A stretch of 64,000 nt of DNA from Proteiniborus ethanoligenes (GCF_900107485.1 NZ_FNQE01000011.1:1-64000); one strand, 5' to 3'. Positions 7,228 to 17,035 are shown, numbered from the stretch's first letter. Made by a program: numbers and translations. The notes: generated from the letters alone by a model not told the origin.

Positions 7228-7680
7228 TTATCTATCGTACACATCAAAATGAAAATCTTTTGGTATAATTGAATGAATGTATTCAACCTCTTCTTTAGTC
7301 AAACATTCAGCAGCAAATTCACTACCATAATGCTCCGCTGAAAAAACATACTTATCCTCATCCATGAAAAAGATGCTAAACCATTTTATTTTGCCTTCCT
7401 CATCAAAAGGATTATGTATTAATTCAAATACAAATTCTTTTGTAATTTCTCCAGTGAAAACTTTCATGTTATCTATGCCTGTATCAAGAACTCTCCCAAA
7501 AACTTCTGCTCCTTCAATGGCTATTTCTTCATCAATCCAGCAGTCAATTCTAAAATGAGTACATTTTTTTATAAAATGAGATAGTAATGGTTCCCAAAAA
7601 TTATAGTTAGTTGGAACTATCATCCCATTTTTAGTTTTACGTCCTTGTGATATCTCAAAATGTATAGAATACTTTTGCAC
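7228..7680 (-). CDS. Hypothetical protein, immunity-like
   Basis: A 150-aa soluble acidic protein with no membrane segment, rich in aromatic residues, with alternating beta strands and a C-terminal EEVEYIHSIIPKDFHFDVY helix. Size and composition are like those of small immunity proteins; the family is not recognised. It starts with GTG at 7680, and its GGAGGG ribosome binding site lies inside the last codons of the preceding WapI-like gene, a coupled arrangement. Confidence 0.65.
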   Translation of the reverse strand: MQKYSIHFEISQGRKTKNGMIVPTNYNFWEPLLSHFIKKCTHFRIDCWIDEEIAIEGAEVFGRVLDTGIDNMKVFTGEITKEFVFELIHNPFDEEGKIKWFSIFFMDEDKYVFSAEHYGSEFAAECLTKEEVEYIHSIIPKDFHFDVYDR

Positions 7681-7683
7681 TTG

Positions 7684-8043
7684 TTATCCCTCCATTACCT
7701 CTATAAAAGTTTCTTCAACAGCATTTCCGTATATTGTTCCTGATATTGTAATATGACCTGTTTTATCCAAACAAAATTGTATGTTAGAGCCGTAGCAAAT
7801 ATCATTTAGTTCTACCTGTCTTAATTTAAAATCATATAACTCTCTTATTTCCTTAACAAAACGTATAAAGTCTTTAATGTTGTATTCAAATTCAGAAACC
7901 CCTGTAAAATCTCCTGAAATTACTTTAACATTAAAAGTTGTATTATACGGATTCCCATTATTGAAATCTTCGTAGGAAACACTGATATTACTAATAATTA
8001 GTTGCTCATAGGGGTTCCCCGTAATAATAGAGTATGATTTCAA
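7684..8043 (-). CDS. WapI-type immunity-like protein
   Basis: A 119-aa soluble beta-rich protein. The pattern 'FTG-x-EF-Y-NI-DFIRFVKEIRELYD', then 'GSNIQFCLDKTGHITISGTIYG', follows the WapI family of contact-dependent toxin immunity proteins as I remember it. WapI binds and neutralises the C-terminal tRNase of the cell-wall toxin WapA. No WapA-like toxin is in the window. The start is best placed at TTG 8041-8043: AGAGGTGA ends 5 bases before it, and the in-frame GTG at 8052 lies inside that site. It is coupled to the next gene. Confidence 0.6.
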   Translation of the reverse strand: MKSYSIITGNPYEQLIISNISVSYEDFNNGNPYNTTFNVKVISGDFTGVSEFEYNIKDFIRFVKEIRELYDFKLRQVELNDICYGSNIQFCLDKTGHITISGTIYGNAVEETFIEVMEG

Positions 8044-8167
8044 GTTTATCACCTCTTAAAACTTATATTGTACTTGGTAAGTATTTTAATACTGTTCTGT
8101 CACAACATAACAAGAATATGCATTAATTAATCACACATTATGCTCATAATCCTATTACCAAATACAA

Positions 8168-8392
8168 CTATTTTTTCTGTTTAATGCTTGAGCCAATTGC
8201 CAATCCCAAACACATTCCAATACTCATACCTATACCTGTATTTTTAAAAAGCAAATTACCTACTATCATTCCAAGACACATACCCATGCACATTCCTACT
8301 GCCAAATAATTATCTTCTTCGTTTTCTTCAGAACTGTCGTTGTTTTCATCATCAATCTCTGTATCTTTATTTTCCTTATCCTTTTCATCCAT
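8168..8392 (-). CDS. Small Gly/Met/Cys-rich membrane protein
   Basis: A 74-aa protein with a highly acidic N-terminus (about residues 1-27, mostly Asp, Glu, Asn) and a C-terminal membrane part. GMCMGMCLGMIVGNLLF and GMSIGMCLGLAIGSSIK (about residues 33-71) are two glycine-zipper helices that repeat each other. Such hairpins resemble glycine-zipper proteins of unknown function in Firmicutes. The unusual Met and Cys on one face could contact metals; that is speculation. Confidence 0.6.
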   Translation of the reverse strand: MDEKDKENKDTEIDDENNDSSEENEEDNYLAVGMCMGMCLGMIVGNLLFKNTGIGMSIGMCLGLAIGSSIKQKK

Positions 8393-8420
8393 GATTTCAA
8401 TTTCCTCGTCTTTCTATTTT

Positions 8421-8804
8421 CTACTTAATATTTATAGGTATAGACTTCTCGAGACTTTCTCTATTCCCATCAAGATAATCAGGTAACCTTTCCTCTATAC
8501 TACAACCATCTAGCGAATACCATGTTACTTTTTCAATAACATCACGCATACTTTTTCCATTAAAGACCTTTGCATTTATAATGTCCTCTAATCTAGTATA
8601 ATCATATGCTTGTGAACCATCTGGAACCAACCCGTACCAGTATACTGCTTTTCTAGGATTATCTCTATCTGGCATTTTCCCCAGCCAGCAATCATCATAC
8701 ACTATATCGTTATCAATACAAAAATTCATTTCAATACAGGAATTATACTTTACTACATCTGTGTTTAAAACCTTTCTTAAATCTTGTAATTTGATTTTCG
8801 GCAA
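8421..8804 (-). CDS. Hypothetical protein, immunity-island member
   Basis: A 127-aa soluble protein with the stretch DDCWLGKMPDR, then VYWYGLVPDGSQAYDYTRLEDIINAKVFNGKS, which I associate with a conserved Firmicutes family of unknown function. The likely start is TTG at 8802-8804, with GAGGGG 8 bases before it; the GTG at 8813 overlaps that site. It lies between the Gly/Met/Cys-rich protein and a gene remnant. Confidence 0.6.
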   Translation of the reverse strand: MPKIKLQDLRKVLNTDVVKYNSCIEMNFCIDNDIVYDDCWLGKMPDRDNPRKAVYWYGLVPDGSQAYDYTRLEDIINAKVFNGKSMRDVIEKVTWYSLDGCSIEERLPDYLDGNRESLEKSIPINIK

Positions 8805-8825
8805 TATTCTCACCCCTCAACATTT

Positions 8826-8886
8826 TCCTTTCTCTACATCTCATACTTCTATAACCCACCAGTTAGATAGGGCAACCAACCAAATT
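8826..8886 (-). pseudogene. 3' remnant of a DUF6518-like membrane protein gene
   Basis: About 60 bases match 6485-6545 at roughly 80% identity. Read on the minus strand it encodes FGWLPYLTGGL then a stop, against FDLLSYIIGGL in the intact gene at 6507-7118; the following non-coding bases are also alike. Similarity ends at the stop codon of the hydrolase gene at 8887, so only the tail of a duplicated copy remains. Confidence 0.65.
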
Positions 8887-9582
8887 TCAAAACTTATATT
8901 CAAACCTATCATTAAAATTCCCATTAAAGCAGTAATATACTGTACGAAGATTCTTTGAGTAAACCATAGAAAAGTCAGTAACCCATTCCCCATTTCTTTG
9001 ACTTACAGTGTCAAGAATACTAAATGCTGTTTCAATATTTACTTGCTTTGCTTTTTCTAATGCATAGGATACGGTTTTAAATCTGATGCAGTCACATTCA
9101 ACATTTTCATATAAATTGTCCCATAACGAGAAATTCGTCATAACAAAAAATGGTGAAGATTTTGCTGGATTGCTTATATTGCCACGGCCAGGTTCTACTA
9201 CCCAAACATTTGCATTTGAATCGCAAATCATATTATGACTGCTCCAGTTTGGAGTATTTACAACCTCAATGTTTTCTAGATATTCCCCCAGATTTTCCGT
9301 ACAAATAACGCCATTGATAATATCTGTGATAAGTTTGGTGGTATGAGTAACTTTTTTGCTTGCTCTTTTGTATAAACCTTTCCCATTTGAATTGACTACA
9401 AGATTATTAAAAAACCTACCAAAACAATCCACTCCAAAAGATGGATATTTCCCATGTCCATTATCAACTTGTACAATAAACCAGTTAGGATTTTTAGTGT
9501 CAATAGAGTATTTCATACCATTGTTATCAAAATTCATTCCAATAATTGTATCTTGTCCTCGATAAATAAAACTTGTACACAT
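8887..9582 (-). CDS. Linear amide C-N hydrolase (choloylglycine hydrolase family)
   Basis: A 231-aa Ntn-hydrolase-type protein starting MCTSFIYRGQDTIIGMNFD. Removal of Met would expose Cys as the N-terminal nucleophile, and the following R and D contacts are typical of the bile-salt hydrolase/penicillin V acylase superfamily. FVMTNFSLWDN fits the later Asn region. It is shorter than classical bile salt hydrolases (about 315-330 aa) and belongs to a shorter subgroup; the substrate is unknown. GGGGAG precedes the ATG at good spacing. No signal peptide. A duplicated gene tail abuts its stop. Confidence 0.8.
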   Translation of the reverse strand: MCTSFIYRGQDTIIGMNFDNNGMKYSIDTKNPNWFIVQVDNGHGKYPSFGVDCFGRFFNNLVVNSNGKGLYKRASKKVTHTTKLITDIINGVICTENLGEYLENIEVVNTPNWSSHNMICDSNANVWVVEPGRGNISNPAKSSPFFVMTNFSLWDNLYENVECDCIRFKTVSYALEKAKQVNIETAFSILDTVSQRNGEWVTDFSMVYSKNLRTVYYCFNGNFNDRFEYKF

Positions 9583-9720
9583 AAATAACTCCCCTATACT
9601 TACATTGATTGAATAGCGATTTCTTCATCCAAATATCTCGCTATAAATAATCTTTATTACACAATAACATGTTGTTTTTCACGACATATAAATGGTGTGT
9701 CATAATAACTTCATTACATT

Positions 9721-10158
9721 CTAAAATTTCTTTAACAACAAAAGGTTAAAAAACCAAAAGCAAACCCCATATATAGCACCTGCCAAAGCAAGTACAGCAA
9801 TCCAAATTATGATATTGGACATGCCTATTTCTAAAGTGATTTTGTTTTTGATAGCCAAGAAAAATAAAGATACTGCTATTCCACCAATTGTGAAAAAAAG
9901 AAAATTCTTTATAAATAAATTTTTCTTTTTTTCACGAAGTTGTGGTAAAAAGTTTTGCAAATATTTATATTGAATGAAGTCTAAAATTGCAATTAGTAGT
10001 ATTAACCACAAAAAACCGATTGGCGGAGGAAAGTCTGCACCTAAAAACATTATTAATGTCCACCCACAAAAAAACAATACTGTGTTTATTAGAATGATTT
10101 TCAAATTACTCAAGCCACCATCTCCATTTCCATATAGGAAATTTTTATTTCGTACCAC
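9721..10158 (-). CDS. Four-helix membrane protein, 145 aa
   Basis: Hydrophobic segments at about residues 22-42, 46-65, 86-105 and 115-140 suggest four membrane passes. A basic cytosolic loop (QLREKKKNLF) lies between the second and third. No recognised family. The start is uncertain: the frame opens with GTG at 10158 and no strong ribosome binding site is visible. It is the last gene before the repeat-filled tract. Confidence 0.5.
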   Translation of the reverse strand: MVRNKNFLYGNGDGGLSNLKIILINTVLFFCGWTLIMFLGADFPPPIGFLWLILLIAILDFIQYKYLQNFLPQLREKKKNLFIKNFLFFTIGGIAVSLFFLAIKNKITLEIGMSNIIIWIAVLALAGAIYGVCFWFFNLLLLKKF

Positions 10159-11542
10159 TATACCAATTCGTAATATTTATAAATTATCTTTGCTTCATAT
10201 AATCCTACTGATATAACTAACTCATATATATTTCCATTATACATATATAAATTTAAAATAGTAGATTATATTTGGATAAAACTAGTATAACTTTATTTTC
10301 ACTTTGATAGAACTTTCCTTACAGCAAAAATATTTTTTTGTTTCTAAATTATTATCCATATGAGTTTAAGAAACAGAAAAAATAGGGCATGTTCTATAGA
10401 GATGCAAATAAAGTCCTTATATGAATTCCCTACAATTACCAACCCTCTTGTACCTTAAACCATTATCAAATCTCGTATTCCCAATGCCTTTCCTTGTTCC
10501 TTATACCTTTAAATGACACAACTTTATTTTCATTATAAAAGAACTTTACCATCCATAAAAATATTTTTTCTTTTTCTAAAACTTATTTCTATCATTTCTG
10601 AAACAGAAAAAACATGCTAAGTTCTTATAAAAAGTAAATAATGTCCTAATTCTTTTTCCCTTTTATCCACAATTCCCTTATATTTTATATACTTTATCCC
10701 CATTCATGTATCAAAAAATGTGGGTAAAACACCATCTAAGAACTTTATTTTCTTTTTGTAACTACTTTTCTGCAATGCAAGGACTTTTCTGTTTCTAGAA
10801 TTTTTCGCAACATTATTTTTAGAAACAGAAAAATAGGCCTATGTTATATAGTAAAAGTAAATAAAGTCATTTCACGAATTACCTTTAATCTCCATATTCT
10901 TTTAACCTTGGAACTTAACCAAACCCTGTATTACCAATGCCTTCCCTTATTCCTTATCCCTTCTAATACCACTACTTTATTTTCTTTTTACAACAACTAA
11001 TTAACCCCTATATTCTGCCTAATTTATTTCCTATATTCCTTACCCCTTTTTCCTTGTTCCTAACTATGTGTTCATCAAACAAACTCCTCCTCTTTTTCAA
11101 ATAAAGTTCTCTCACCAACGCCCCTCAAACCCTTGATACTACTGACTTGTTATTCTCTTCCAATTATCCATTTAATTCCTTAATCCTTGAACCTGACCTT
11201 ATAAAGTACTTGTATTTCTTAAAAATCAGGGTAAAAAACGAAAATAAAGTTCTATTAGGATTGAGGAAATAATAGGATTTAGGAACTAGGGATAAGGGGA
11301 GATTTTGTCCATTTATTCTTCCATTTTCTTATCCATTCAATCTTCCAATTCATTGATTTATCTGACTTTTAGCCTTGTCTCCTTTTTCTATATCCGTCGT
11401 AAACTTCTAATAAAAAACATGGCCTACAGGGCTTTCCTTGACCCTAATAAACCATGTTTCCTAATACTACTTTATTTACTTCCTATCGAGAATTTGCATA
11501 ATGATAGGACTTTATTTGATGGGGACATAAAAAAATTCCATG
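10159..11542. repeat. Non-coding tract of about 230-bp degenerate repeats
   Basis: The motif ACTTTATTTTC recurs at 10290, 10521, 10742 and 10974, spaced 221-232 bp. Each of the first three units then has a T-rich arm, a spacer and the inverted arm GAAACAGAAAA, followed by AAATAAAGT (10406, 10859; AAATAATGT at 10636), itself the inverse of the opening motif. In unit 3, TTTTCTGTTTCTA (10785-10797) and TAGAAACAGAAAA (10820-10832) are perfectly inverted. Unit 4 (10974-11107) keeps only the ends. An inverted copy lies at about 11208-11250, and ACTTTATTT recurs at 11469 and 11509. The segments linking units are also alike (compare the CCAATGCC regions near 10480 and 10935). No gene is supported. 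Copies are diverged. Confidence 0.75.
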
Positions 11543-12142
11543 CTATATTTCCCTTCTACCCTCTAAAGCCTTAGAGATTGTCACTTCATCAGCGTATTCC
11601 AGGTCACCACCTACTGGTATCCCATGAGCTATTCTTGTGGTTTTTATGCCTAGTGGCTTTAGAAGCTTTGATATATACATTGCTGTGGCTTCTCCCTCTA
11701 TGGTTGGATTAGTGGCTAGTATTACCTCTTTAATATCTACTACTTGTAGCCTTTGAAGAAGCTCTTTTATCCTTATATCCTCTGGCCCTATGCCTTCCAT
11801 AGGGGAAATGCTTCCATGGAGTACATGATATAAACCGTTAAATTCCTTTGTTCTTTCTAGGGCTATAACATCTCTAGGGTCTTCTACAACGCATATTACA
11901 GTTTTGTCTCTTCTTGTGCTATCACAGATAAAGCAAGGGTCTTTTTCGGTAAGATTGCTGCATATGCTGCAATATTTAATATTTTTTTTCGCATTTATTA
12001 TAGAATTAATAAATTGATTTACATCCTTTGTATCCATATTAAGCACATGAAATGCAAGCCGTTGGGCTGTTTTCCTTCCTATACCTGGTAGCTTTGAAAA
12101 TTCTTCAATAAGACTTGCCAAGGGAGGCGCAAAGTACTCCAT
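11543..12142 (-). CDS. recR: Recombination protein RecR
   Basis: A 199-aa protein starting [31 protein letters not shown], which contains the helix-hairpin-helix. [16 protein letters not shown] (about residues 57-72) is the four-cysteine zinc finger, and [13 protein letters not shown] begins the Toprim domain. RecR acts with RecF/RecO to load RecA at gaps. The length equals the usual 198-200 aa. The ATG at 12140-12142 fits AAAGGA 8 bases upstream better than the earlier ATGs, which overlap that site. It lies downstream of ybaB and dnaX as in most Firmicutes, but a terminator separates it from ybaB. Confidence 0.97.
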   Translation of the reverse strand: MEYFAPPLASLIEEFSKLPGIGRKTAQRLAFHVLNMDTKDVNQFINSIINAKKNIKYCSICSNLTEKDPCFICDSTRRDKTVICVVEDPRDVIALERTKEFNGLYHVLHGSISPMEGIGPEDIRIKELLQRLQVVDIKEVILATNPTIEGEATAMYISKLLKPLGIKTTRIAHGIPVGGDLEYADEVTISKALEGRREI

Positions 12143-12186
12143 ATACATCATCCTTTCAAATAAGCTGGTTTCAGCAAAATAAAACT

Positions 12187-12235
12187 AAAAAAAACGAGAC
12201 CACAGGAAAGAAAATTAAAGCTTCTCAGTGGTCTT
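12187..12235 (-). terminator. Terminator between ybaB and recR
   Basis: GACCAC (12198-12203) and GTGGTC (12228-12233) form a stem with flanking A/T pairs. On the minus strand it is followed by CG and a T8 run. Confidence 0.65.
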
Positions 12236-12259
12236 ATTAATACTTATATACTGAAACAC

Positions 12260-12595
12260 CTAGAATAGTCCTGGTATATTCATACCGCCAGTTACTTTTT
12301 GCATTTCTCTATTTACCATGTCATCTGCATTTCTTAGTGCTTCGTTTGTTGCTGCCATTATCAAGTCTTGTAGCATTTCAACATCATCTGGATCTACTAC
12401 ATCCTTGTCTATTTCTATTGCAAGTATTTCTTTTTTACCATTTACCTTTACAGTTACTGCTCCTCCTCCTGCACTTGCCTCTACTTCTCTTTCCTCTAGC
12501 TCTTTTTGCATTTCTGCCATTTGCTTTTGCATCTTTTGAACCTGTTTCATCATATTTCCCATATTTCCCATTCCTGGGAATCCACCTCTTGCCAT
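12260..12595 (-). CDS. ybaB: Nucleoid-associated protein YbaB/EbfC
   Basis: A 111-aa protein starting [26 protein letters not shown]. It has a Gly/Met-rich start, a coiled helix and the conserved [17 protein letters not shown] sheet of YbaB/EbfC. Members bind DNA as dimers and are nearly always placed between dnaX and recR. The ATG at 12593-12595 has GAGGAGGT 8 bases before it. The frame is open further upstream but without support. It starts 17 bases after the dnaX stop. Confidence 0.95.
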   Translation of the reverse strand: MARGGFPGMGNMGNMMKQVQKMQKQMAEMQKELEEREVEASAGGGAVTVKVNGKKEILAIEIDKDVVDPDDVEMLQDLIMAATNEALRNADDMVNREMQKVTGGMNIPGLF

Positions 12596-12611
12596 TATTA
12601 AAACCTCCTCA

Positions 12612-14276
12612 TTATTCTTCAATTTCTACTAAATCTTCTCCAAATAGGTCTATAACCTTTTGTATAAGCTTCTTGTCTTGTTCATCATCATTGTTTTCTA
12701 AGTTGTCCTCTGACATAATAAATTTGACTTTTATGTTTGCTTTTAGGCATTTACTTATAATACCTTCTACAATTTCCTTGTTTTCTGTTTTATCAATAGC
12801 TTCTTTATGAAACATAAATCCTTCATCAAAAGCTATCGTAAGTGTGCCAGTTTTATAGCCTACAGGCTTTCCCTCCATAATCAAGGCATGAAGAGCTATT
12901 CTCTCAGATTTTATAGCCTTTAATATATTGTTCCATTCCTTAATGATAGTGTCCATATTTATGTTTATATTGGCAGCATCCTTTATTTCCATAGAATCAC
13001 TAGAAGCCTCTGTCTGTGTGTCTTGATTATCTTGATCTGGAGATGTGTTTTCTACAGGAGCAATCGGTCTTCTTTCTGCTCCCTTATTTATCTGTCTTTC
13101 TAAAGAAGCATTGCTATCAATATTGCCCTTATCAAGCCTTTCTTCTAAGGTATTTACTCTTTCCATAAGCTCCCTAAGCTCTAAACTAGATGATTCGTTT
13201 AGCATTCTTATGAGGCTTACTTCTAATATTATCTTGGGCTGAGATGACCACTTACACTGAGCATCTGCATCTGATAGAATTTTTAGTATATTAATTATTC
13301 TATTTATATCTATTTTATTTGATTGCTCTTTTAGTCTATCTATAATCTCCTCAGGCTCATCTATTATATTTTCCAGATTGTTAGACGCCTTTGCCACCAT
13401 TAAATTTCTAAAATGGAGTATTAAATCTTTTATAAACTGATTTATGTCTTTACCATTTACATCTATATCATTTATTAGTTCAAGAGCTTTTTGAGTATTT
13501 TTTTCTATTACAGACTCTGCTATATTGTATATTATATCGTTATTTACTATTCCTAATATGGAAAGCACATGATTGTTGGTCAATTCGTCCCCAGAAAAAG
13601 AAAGACATTGATCTAACAAGCTGAGAGCATCTCTCATGGCTCCATCTGAATTTCTGGCTATTAAATTAAGTCCTTTTTCTTCTGCTTTTACACCTATTTC
13701 TTCTAGTATGACTTCCATGTTTTTTATTATATTTTTTACGGATATTCTTTTAAAATCAAATCTTTGACATCTAGATAATATGGTTGCTGGAAGTTTTTGT
13801 GGTTCTGTAGTTGCAAGGATAAATATTAAGTGCTTTGGTGGCTCTTCTAGAGTTTTTAAAAGTGCATTAAATGCACTCTTTGATATCATATGAACCTCGT
13901 CAATTATATAAACCTTGTATCGGCATTTTGAAGGTGGATATTTTGCCTTTTCTCTAAGGTCTCTAATATCATCTACACCTGTGTTTGAAGCAGCATCCAT
14001 CTCTATGACGTCCATTATAGTTTCTTCTAGTAGCCCCTTACATGCTTCACACTCATTGCAGGGATTGCCGTCTGTATTATTAATACAGTTAATTGCCCTT
14101 GCAAATACCTTTGCAGTTGATGTTTTCCCTGTGCCTCTTGTTCCTGAAAACAGATAAGCATGAGATATGTTGTTGCTATTTATTTGGTTTTTTAAGGTTG
14201 TAGTTATATGCTCTTGACCCATGACATGGTCAAAGGTCATAGGTCTGAATCTTCTGTATAAAGCCTGATAAGCCAT
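12612..14276 (-). CDS. dnaX: DNA polymerase III gamma/tau subunit
   Basis: A 554-aa clamp-loader ATPase. [20 protein letters not shown] opens the protein, the Walker A loop GTRGTGKT is at residues 45-52, the zinc cysteines are C64, C73, C76 and C79, the Walker B box is DEVHM, and the SRC sensor lies in [12 protein letters not shown]. The Gln/Glu-rich linker after about residue 375 and the C-terminal domain bind DnaB and the polymerase alpha subunit. I see no clear programmed frameshift heptamer, so probably only the full form is made. It is the first gene of dnaX-ybaB. Confidence 0.97.
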   Translation of the reverse strand: MAYQALYRRFRPMTFDHVMGQEHITTTLKNQINSNNISHAYLFSGTRGTGKTSTAKVFARAINCINNTDGNPCNECEACKGLLEETIMDVIEMDAASNTGVDDIRDLREKAKYPPSKCRYKVYIIDEVHMISKSAFNALLKTLEEPPKHLIFILATTEPQKLPATILSRCQRFDFKRISVKNIIKNMEVILEEIGVKAEEKGLNLIARNSDGAMRDALSLLDQCLSFSGDELTNNHVLSILGIVNNDIIYNIAESVIEKNTQKALELINDIDVNGKDINQFIKDLILHFRNLMVAKASNNLENIIDEPEEIIDRLKEQSNKIDINRIINILKILSDADAQCKWSSQPKIILEVSLIRMLNESSSLELRELMERVNTLEERLDKGNIDSNASLERQINKGAERRPIAPVENTSPDQDNQDTQTEASSDSMEIKDAANININMDTIIKEWNNILKAIKSERIALHALIMEGKPVGYKTGTLTIAFDEGFMFHKEAIDKTENKEIVEGIISKCLKANIKVKFIMSEDNLENNDDEQDKKLIQKVIDLFGEDLVEIEE

Positions 14277-14347
14277 TTAATCACCTTCATGCATTTAATA
14301 AATATATTATACCAAATCTTTCAGCCTTATACCAGAATGTATTGACT

Positions 14348-14380
14348 AAAAAAAGATTAGCTTTGAAACTCTGCTAATCC
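14348..14380 (-). terminator. Terminator after the HD-GYP gene
   Basis: GATTAGC (14355-14361) pairs with GCTAATC (14373-14379). The minus-strand side is followed by T7, so it ends the 14384-17035 transcript. Confidence 0.85.
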
Positions 14381-14383
14381 TTT

Positions 14384-17035
14384 TTACATTGCATCACTTT
14401 CTATAATTGTATCAATTATGCTTTTGTTGCTCTTATATAAATCTGACATAATGTCTACTATATAAGGATGGAACTGTGTATTTTTATTTTGGATTAATTC
14501 TTCTATAGCTTCCTTTGGCGTAATGGCATTTTTGTATGCTCTATTTGTAGTCATAGCATCAAAAGCATCTGCTACTCCTATTATAGCTGCTTCTAAAGGA
14601 AGCTCATCAATATATATTTCCTCTGGATATCCTTTTAAATCATATCTTTTGTGGTGAAATTTGATTCCATTCATTATCACATCTGAAAATCCTACTACCT
14701 CTAGTATCTTGCTGCCTATCAAAGGATGCCTTCTAATCATTTCATATTCTTTTTCTGTTAATCTGCCTGGTTTTGTAAGCACCCCATCCTTTATTCCAAG
14801 CTTTCCTATGTCATGTAGTATACCTGCTACTTCTATTTCTTCACAGAATTTCTTTGGCATTCCCATGTATTTAGATATCTCTAGGCTATATTTAGATACT
14901 CTATAGGAGTGTCCTTCTGTGTATTCATCCTTTGCTTCTATGGCTGCTGCTAGTGTCTTTATAGTTTTTATATAATTTTGCTTTAAGCCTTCATAAAGTG
15001 CTATGTTCTCAGCAATCAAAGCTATCTGATTAGATATGGATGCAAGTATATGGAACTCTCCTTTTTCAAGACTTCTTTGGCTACCTACTACCATAACACC
15101 TGATATTTTACCCCTCGCCTTTATAGGAAGGGTGTTTAAATAATTTATTTTATTCGAGTCAATTATTCTCTCTGTATATCTGCTCTTTTTATATTCCCTG
15201 CCTACCTCAAAAATATGTAATCTACCAGTTTTAGCTACCTTGCCTATATCATCTTCATCTATTGGTATATCCTCTAATGTAATTAAATCCGAAGCATCTC
15301 CTGAATATGCTTTTAGCTTCAGTCTATCCTCATCTAAAAGCCTAATAGTGCATACAGGCACATCCATTAATCTTGTAATACCATCAGCAGCTCTTTGGGC
15401 TAAGGTTTCTATATTCATAGTAGTAGTTAATCCTCTGCTTACCCTATTGATTACTACTAGCTCTTCATTTTTTCTCTTTAAATTTTCTTCCATTTCTTTT
15501 CTTGAAGTAATATCTCTGATGACTCCATGTATGGCTACTAATCTATCATTCTCTATTACTCTCTTAGTATTTGCTTCTACAATTGATCTGTGTCCTTGTC
15601 TGTTTGCAAAGCTAATTTCTTTATTTCTTAAATCGCTACTTATTATCTCATTATAGAGCTCTTCTTTATTTTCTGTTACATAGCTTAAAATCGTTTCTAG
15701 ATTGCTGCCTACAAAGTTTTCCTTGTTTGTCTTTAATACAGACTCTATTTGTTCATTTGCAAACACTACATTATAATCGCTATCCATAATCCATACTAAG
15801 TCATACATATTTCCTATAAGAGTTCTAAATTTCTGTTCTGATTCGTTTAACTGCTCAGTTGTTGCCATTAGCTGATTATAAGAAGCTTCTAGCTCCACAT
15901 TCATATCCTGCAGCTGTTCATTGATTTCTAATAGCATTTCATTATTAGAGTTTAAGTCTTCGTATGATTTTTTTAGCTTAGATGCCATATCATTAAAGGA
16001 AAGGGCTACTTGCCCAAATTCATCATCTTTTTTGATATTAAATTTGTAGTCATAGTTACCATTTTGTATCTCTATAGCACCTTCTTTAAGCTTTTCTAAT
16101 GGCTCTGTAAAAACCTTAGATATCATCATAGAAAGAAGTATTATGAATACAAAGGAAATCGCTGAGACATAAATAACATCTTTTATCAATACATTCATCC
16201 CACTATAAATATTAGATTTAGGGATAAGGGAAACAATTTTCCAGCTAGTAGAAGGAACTGTAGAGAATATAGCTAAATAATCCTGGTCAAGGGTAATATT
16301 TTTTGTTCCACTGTCTGTATAAGCTATCTCCCAGGCTAGGGAGGATATGTTTTTTTCATAGTGTTTTCCTGCCTTGTCTATGTCTATTAGTTCGTCACCA
16401 GAAACGTTTAACACTTTCCCCTGTCTGTTTAATACATACTTTATACTATTTCCCTCTGTTTCTATTTCAGTAATTCTTTTAAATATTCCTTCAAAGCTGA
16501 AGTCTACTAATAGGGCCCCTTCTATTTTTTCCTCCTTGTCAAAAAAGGGTATTGATGCAGTAATATAGCCAGGAGTATCGTATTCTCCTCCTTGCAATGT
16601 CCAAACTAACTCTTTTTTTAATAAGGCATTAATATAATCATGTTTAAGTCTGGGATCTCCTGAAGAAAGAATTGGTTTTGATGAATACTCCTCAGAGTTT
16701 TCAGTGACTATTCTTATATTAATTATTTCTTTTGAGGATTTTAATAGGGAAGAAAGATACTCATTAACTCTTTTTTTACCATCTGTCTGAATCATGAGTT
16801 CTTTTATTAGAGGATAATTAGCTGATAAATCAGATATTTTCTCAGCATTTACTGTAAACCATATATCAAGCTTTTCAGCTTCGCTTTCAAGGTGGAAATT
16901 TTTTGCCTTTATATTTTCTTCTACTATATAGGTGTTAATTTTTGTATATGTGCTAGCTGCAAATAATAAAATAGGAATAATAGCTATTATGGTAAATATT
17001 ATTATCAGCTTTTTTCTATATGTATTTGAAAACAT
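14384..17035 (-). CDS. Membrane sensor with HAMP, PAS, GAF and HD-GYP domains
   Basis: An 883-aa protein. A membrane helix near residues 9-30 and another near 290-310 enclose an extracellular dCache-like sensor. HAMP, coiled coil, one PAS domain (about 405-520) and one GAF domain (about 540-690) follow, then an HD-GYP domain with HDIGKLGIKDGVLTKPGRLT and RRHPLIG. HD-GYP domains hydrolyse cyclic di-GMP, so it should couple an outside signal to c-di-GMP turnover. The ATG at 17033-17035 has AGGTGA 5 bases before it and is preferred to GTG at 17044. It is a single-gene unit with its own terminator. Confidence 0.92.
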   Translation of the reverse strand: MFSNTYRKKLIIIFTIIAIIPILLFAASTYTKINTYIVEENIKAKNFHLESEAEKLDIWFTVNAEKISDLSANYPLIKELMIQTDGKKRVNEYLSSLLKSSKEIINIRIVTENSEEYSSKPILSSGDPRLKHDYINALLKKELVWTLQGGEYDTPGYITASIPFFDKEEKIEGALLVDFSFEGIFKRITEIETEGNSIKYVLNRQGKVLNVSGDELIDIDKAGKHYEKNISSLAWEIAYTDSGTKNITLDQDYLAIFSTVPSTSWKIVSLIPKSNIYSGMNVLIKDVIYVSAISFVFIILLSMMISKVFTEPLEKLKEGAIEIQNGNYDYKFNIKKDDEFGQVALSFNDMASKLKKSYEDLNSNNEMLLEINEQLQDMNVELEASYNQLMATTEQLNESEQKFRTLIGNMYDLVWIMDSDYNVVFANEQIESVLKTNKENFVGSNLETILSYVTENKEELYNEIISSDLRNKEISFANRQGHRSIVEANTKRVIENDRLVAIHGVIRDITSRKEMEENLKRKNEELVVINRVSRGLTTTMNIETLAQRAADGITRLMDVPVCTIRLLDEDRLKLKAYSGDASDLITLEDIPIDEDDIGKVAKTGRLHIFEVGREYKKSRYTERIIDSNKINYLNTLPIKARGKISGVMVVGSQRSLEKGEFHILASISNQIALIAENIALYEGLKQNYIKTIKTLAAAIEAKDEYTEGHSYRVSKYSLEISKYMGMPKKFCEEIEVAGILHDIGKLGIKDGVLTKPGRLTEKEYEMIRRHPLIGSKILEVVGFSDVIMNGIKFHHKRYDLKGYPEEIYIDELPLEAAIIGVADAFDAMTTNRAYKNAITPKEAIEELIQNKNTQFHPYIVDIMSDLYKSNKSIIDTIIESDAM

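Noticed and set aside
10289-11250. CRISPR-like array
   Set aside because: The repeats are about 230 bp apart, diverged and palindromic, the spacers are themselves similar, and no cas gene is present.
11305-11574. An 89-codon open frame on the plus strand
   Set aside because: It lies in the repeat tract, overlaps the end of recR on the opposite strand and has no ribosome binding site.
12337-12810. A 157-codon Leu/Pro-rich frame on the plus strand
   Set aside because: It is the antisense shadow of ybaB and dnaX, both unmistakable on the minus strand.
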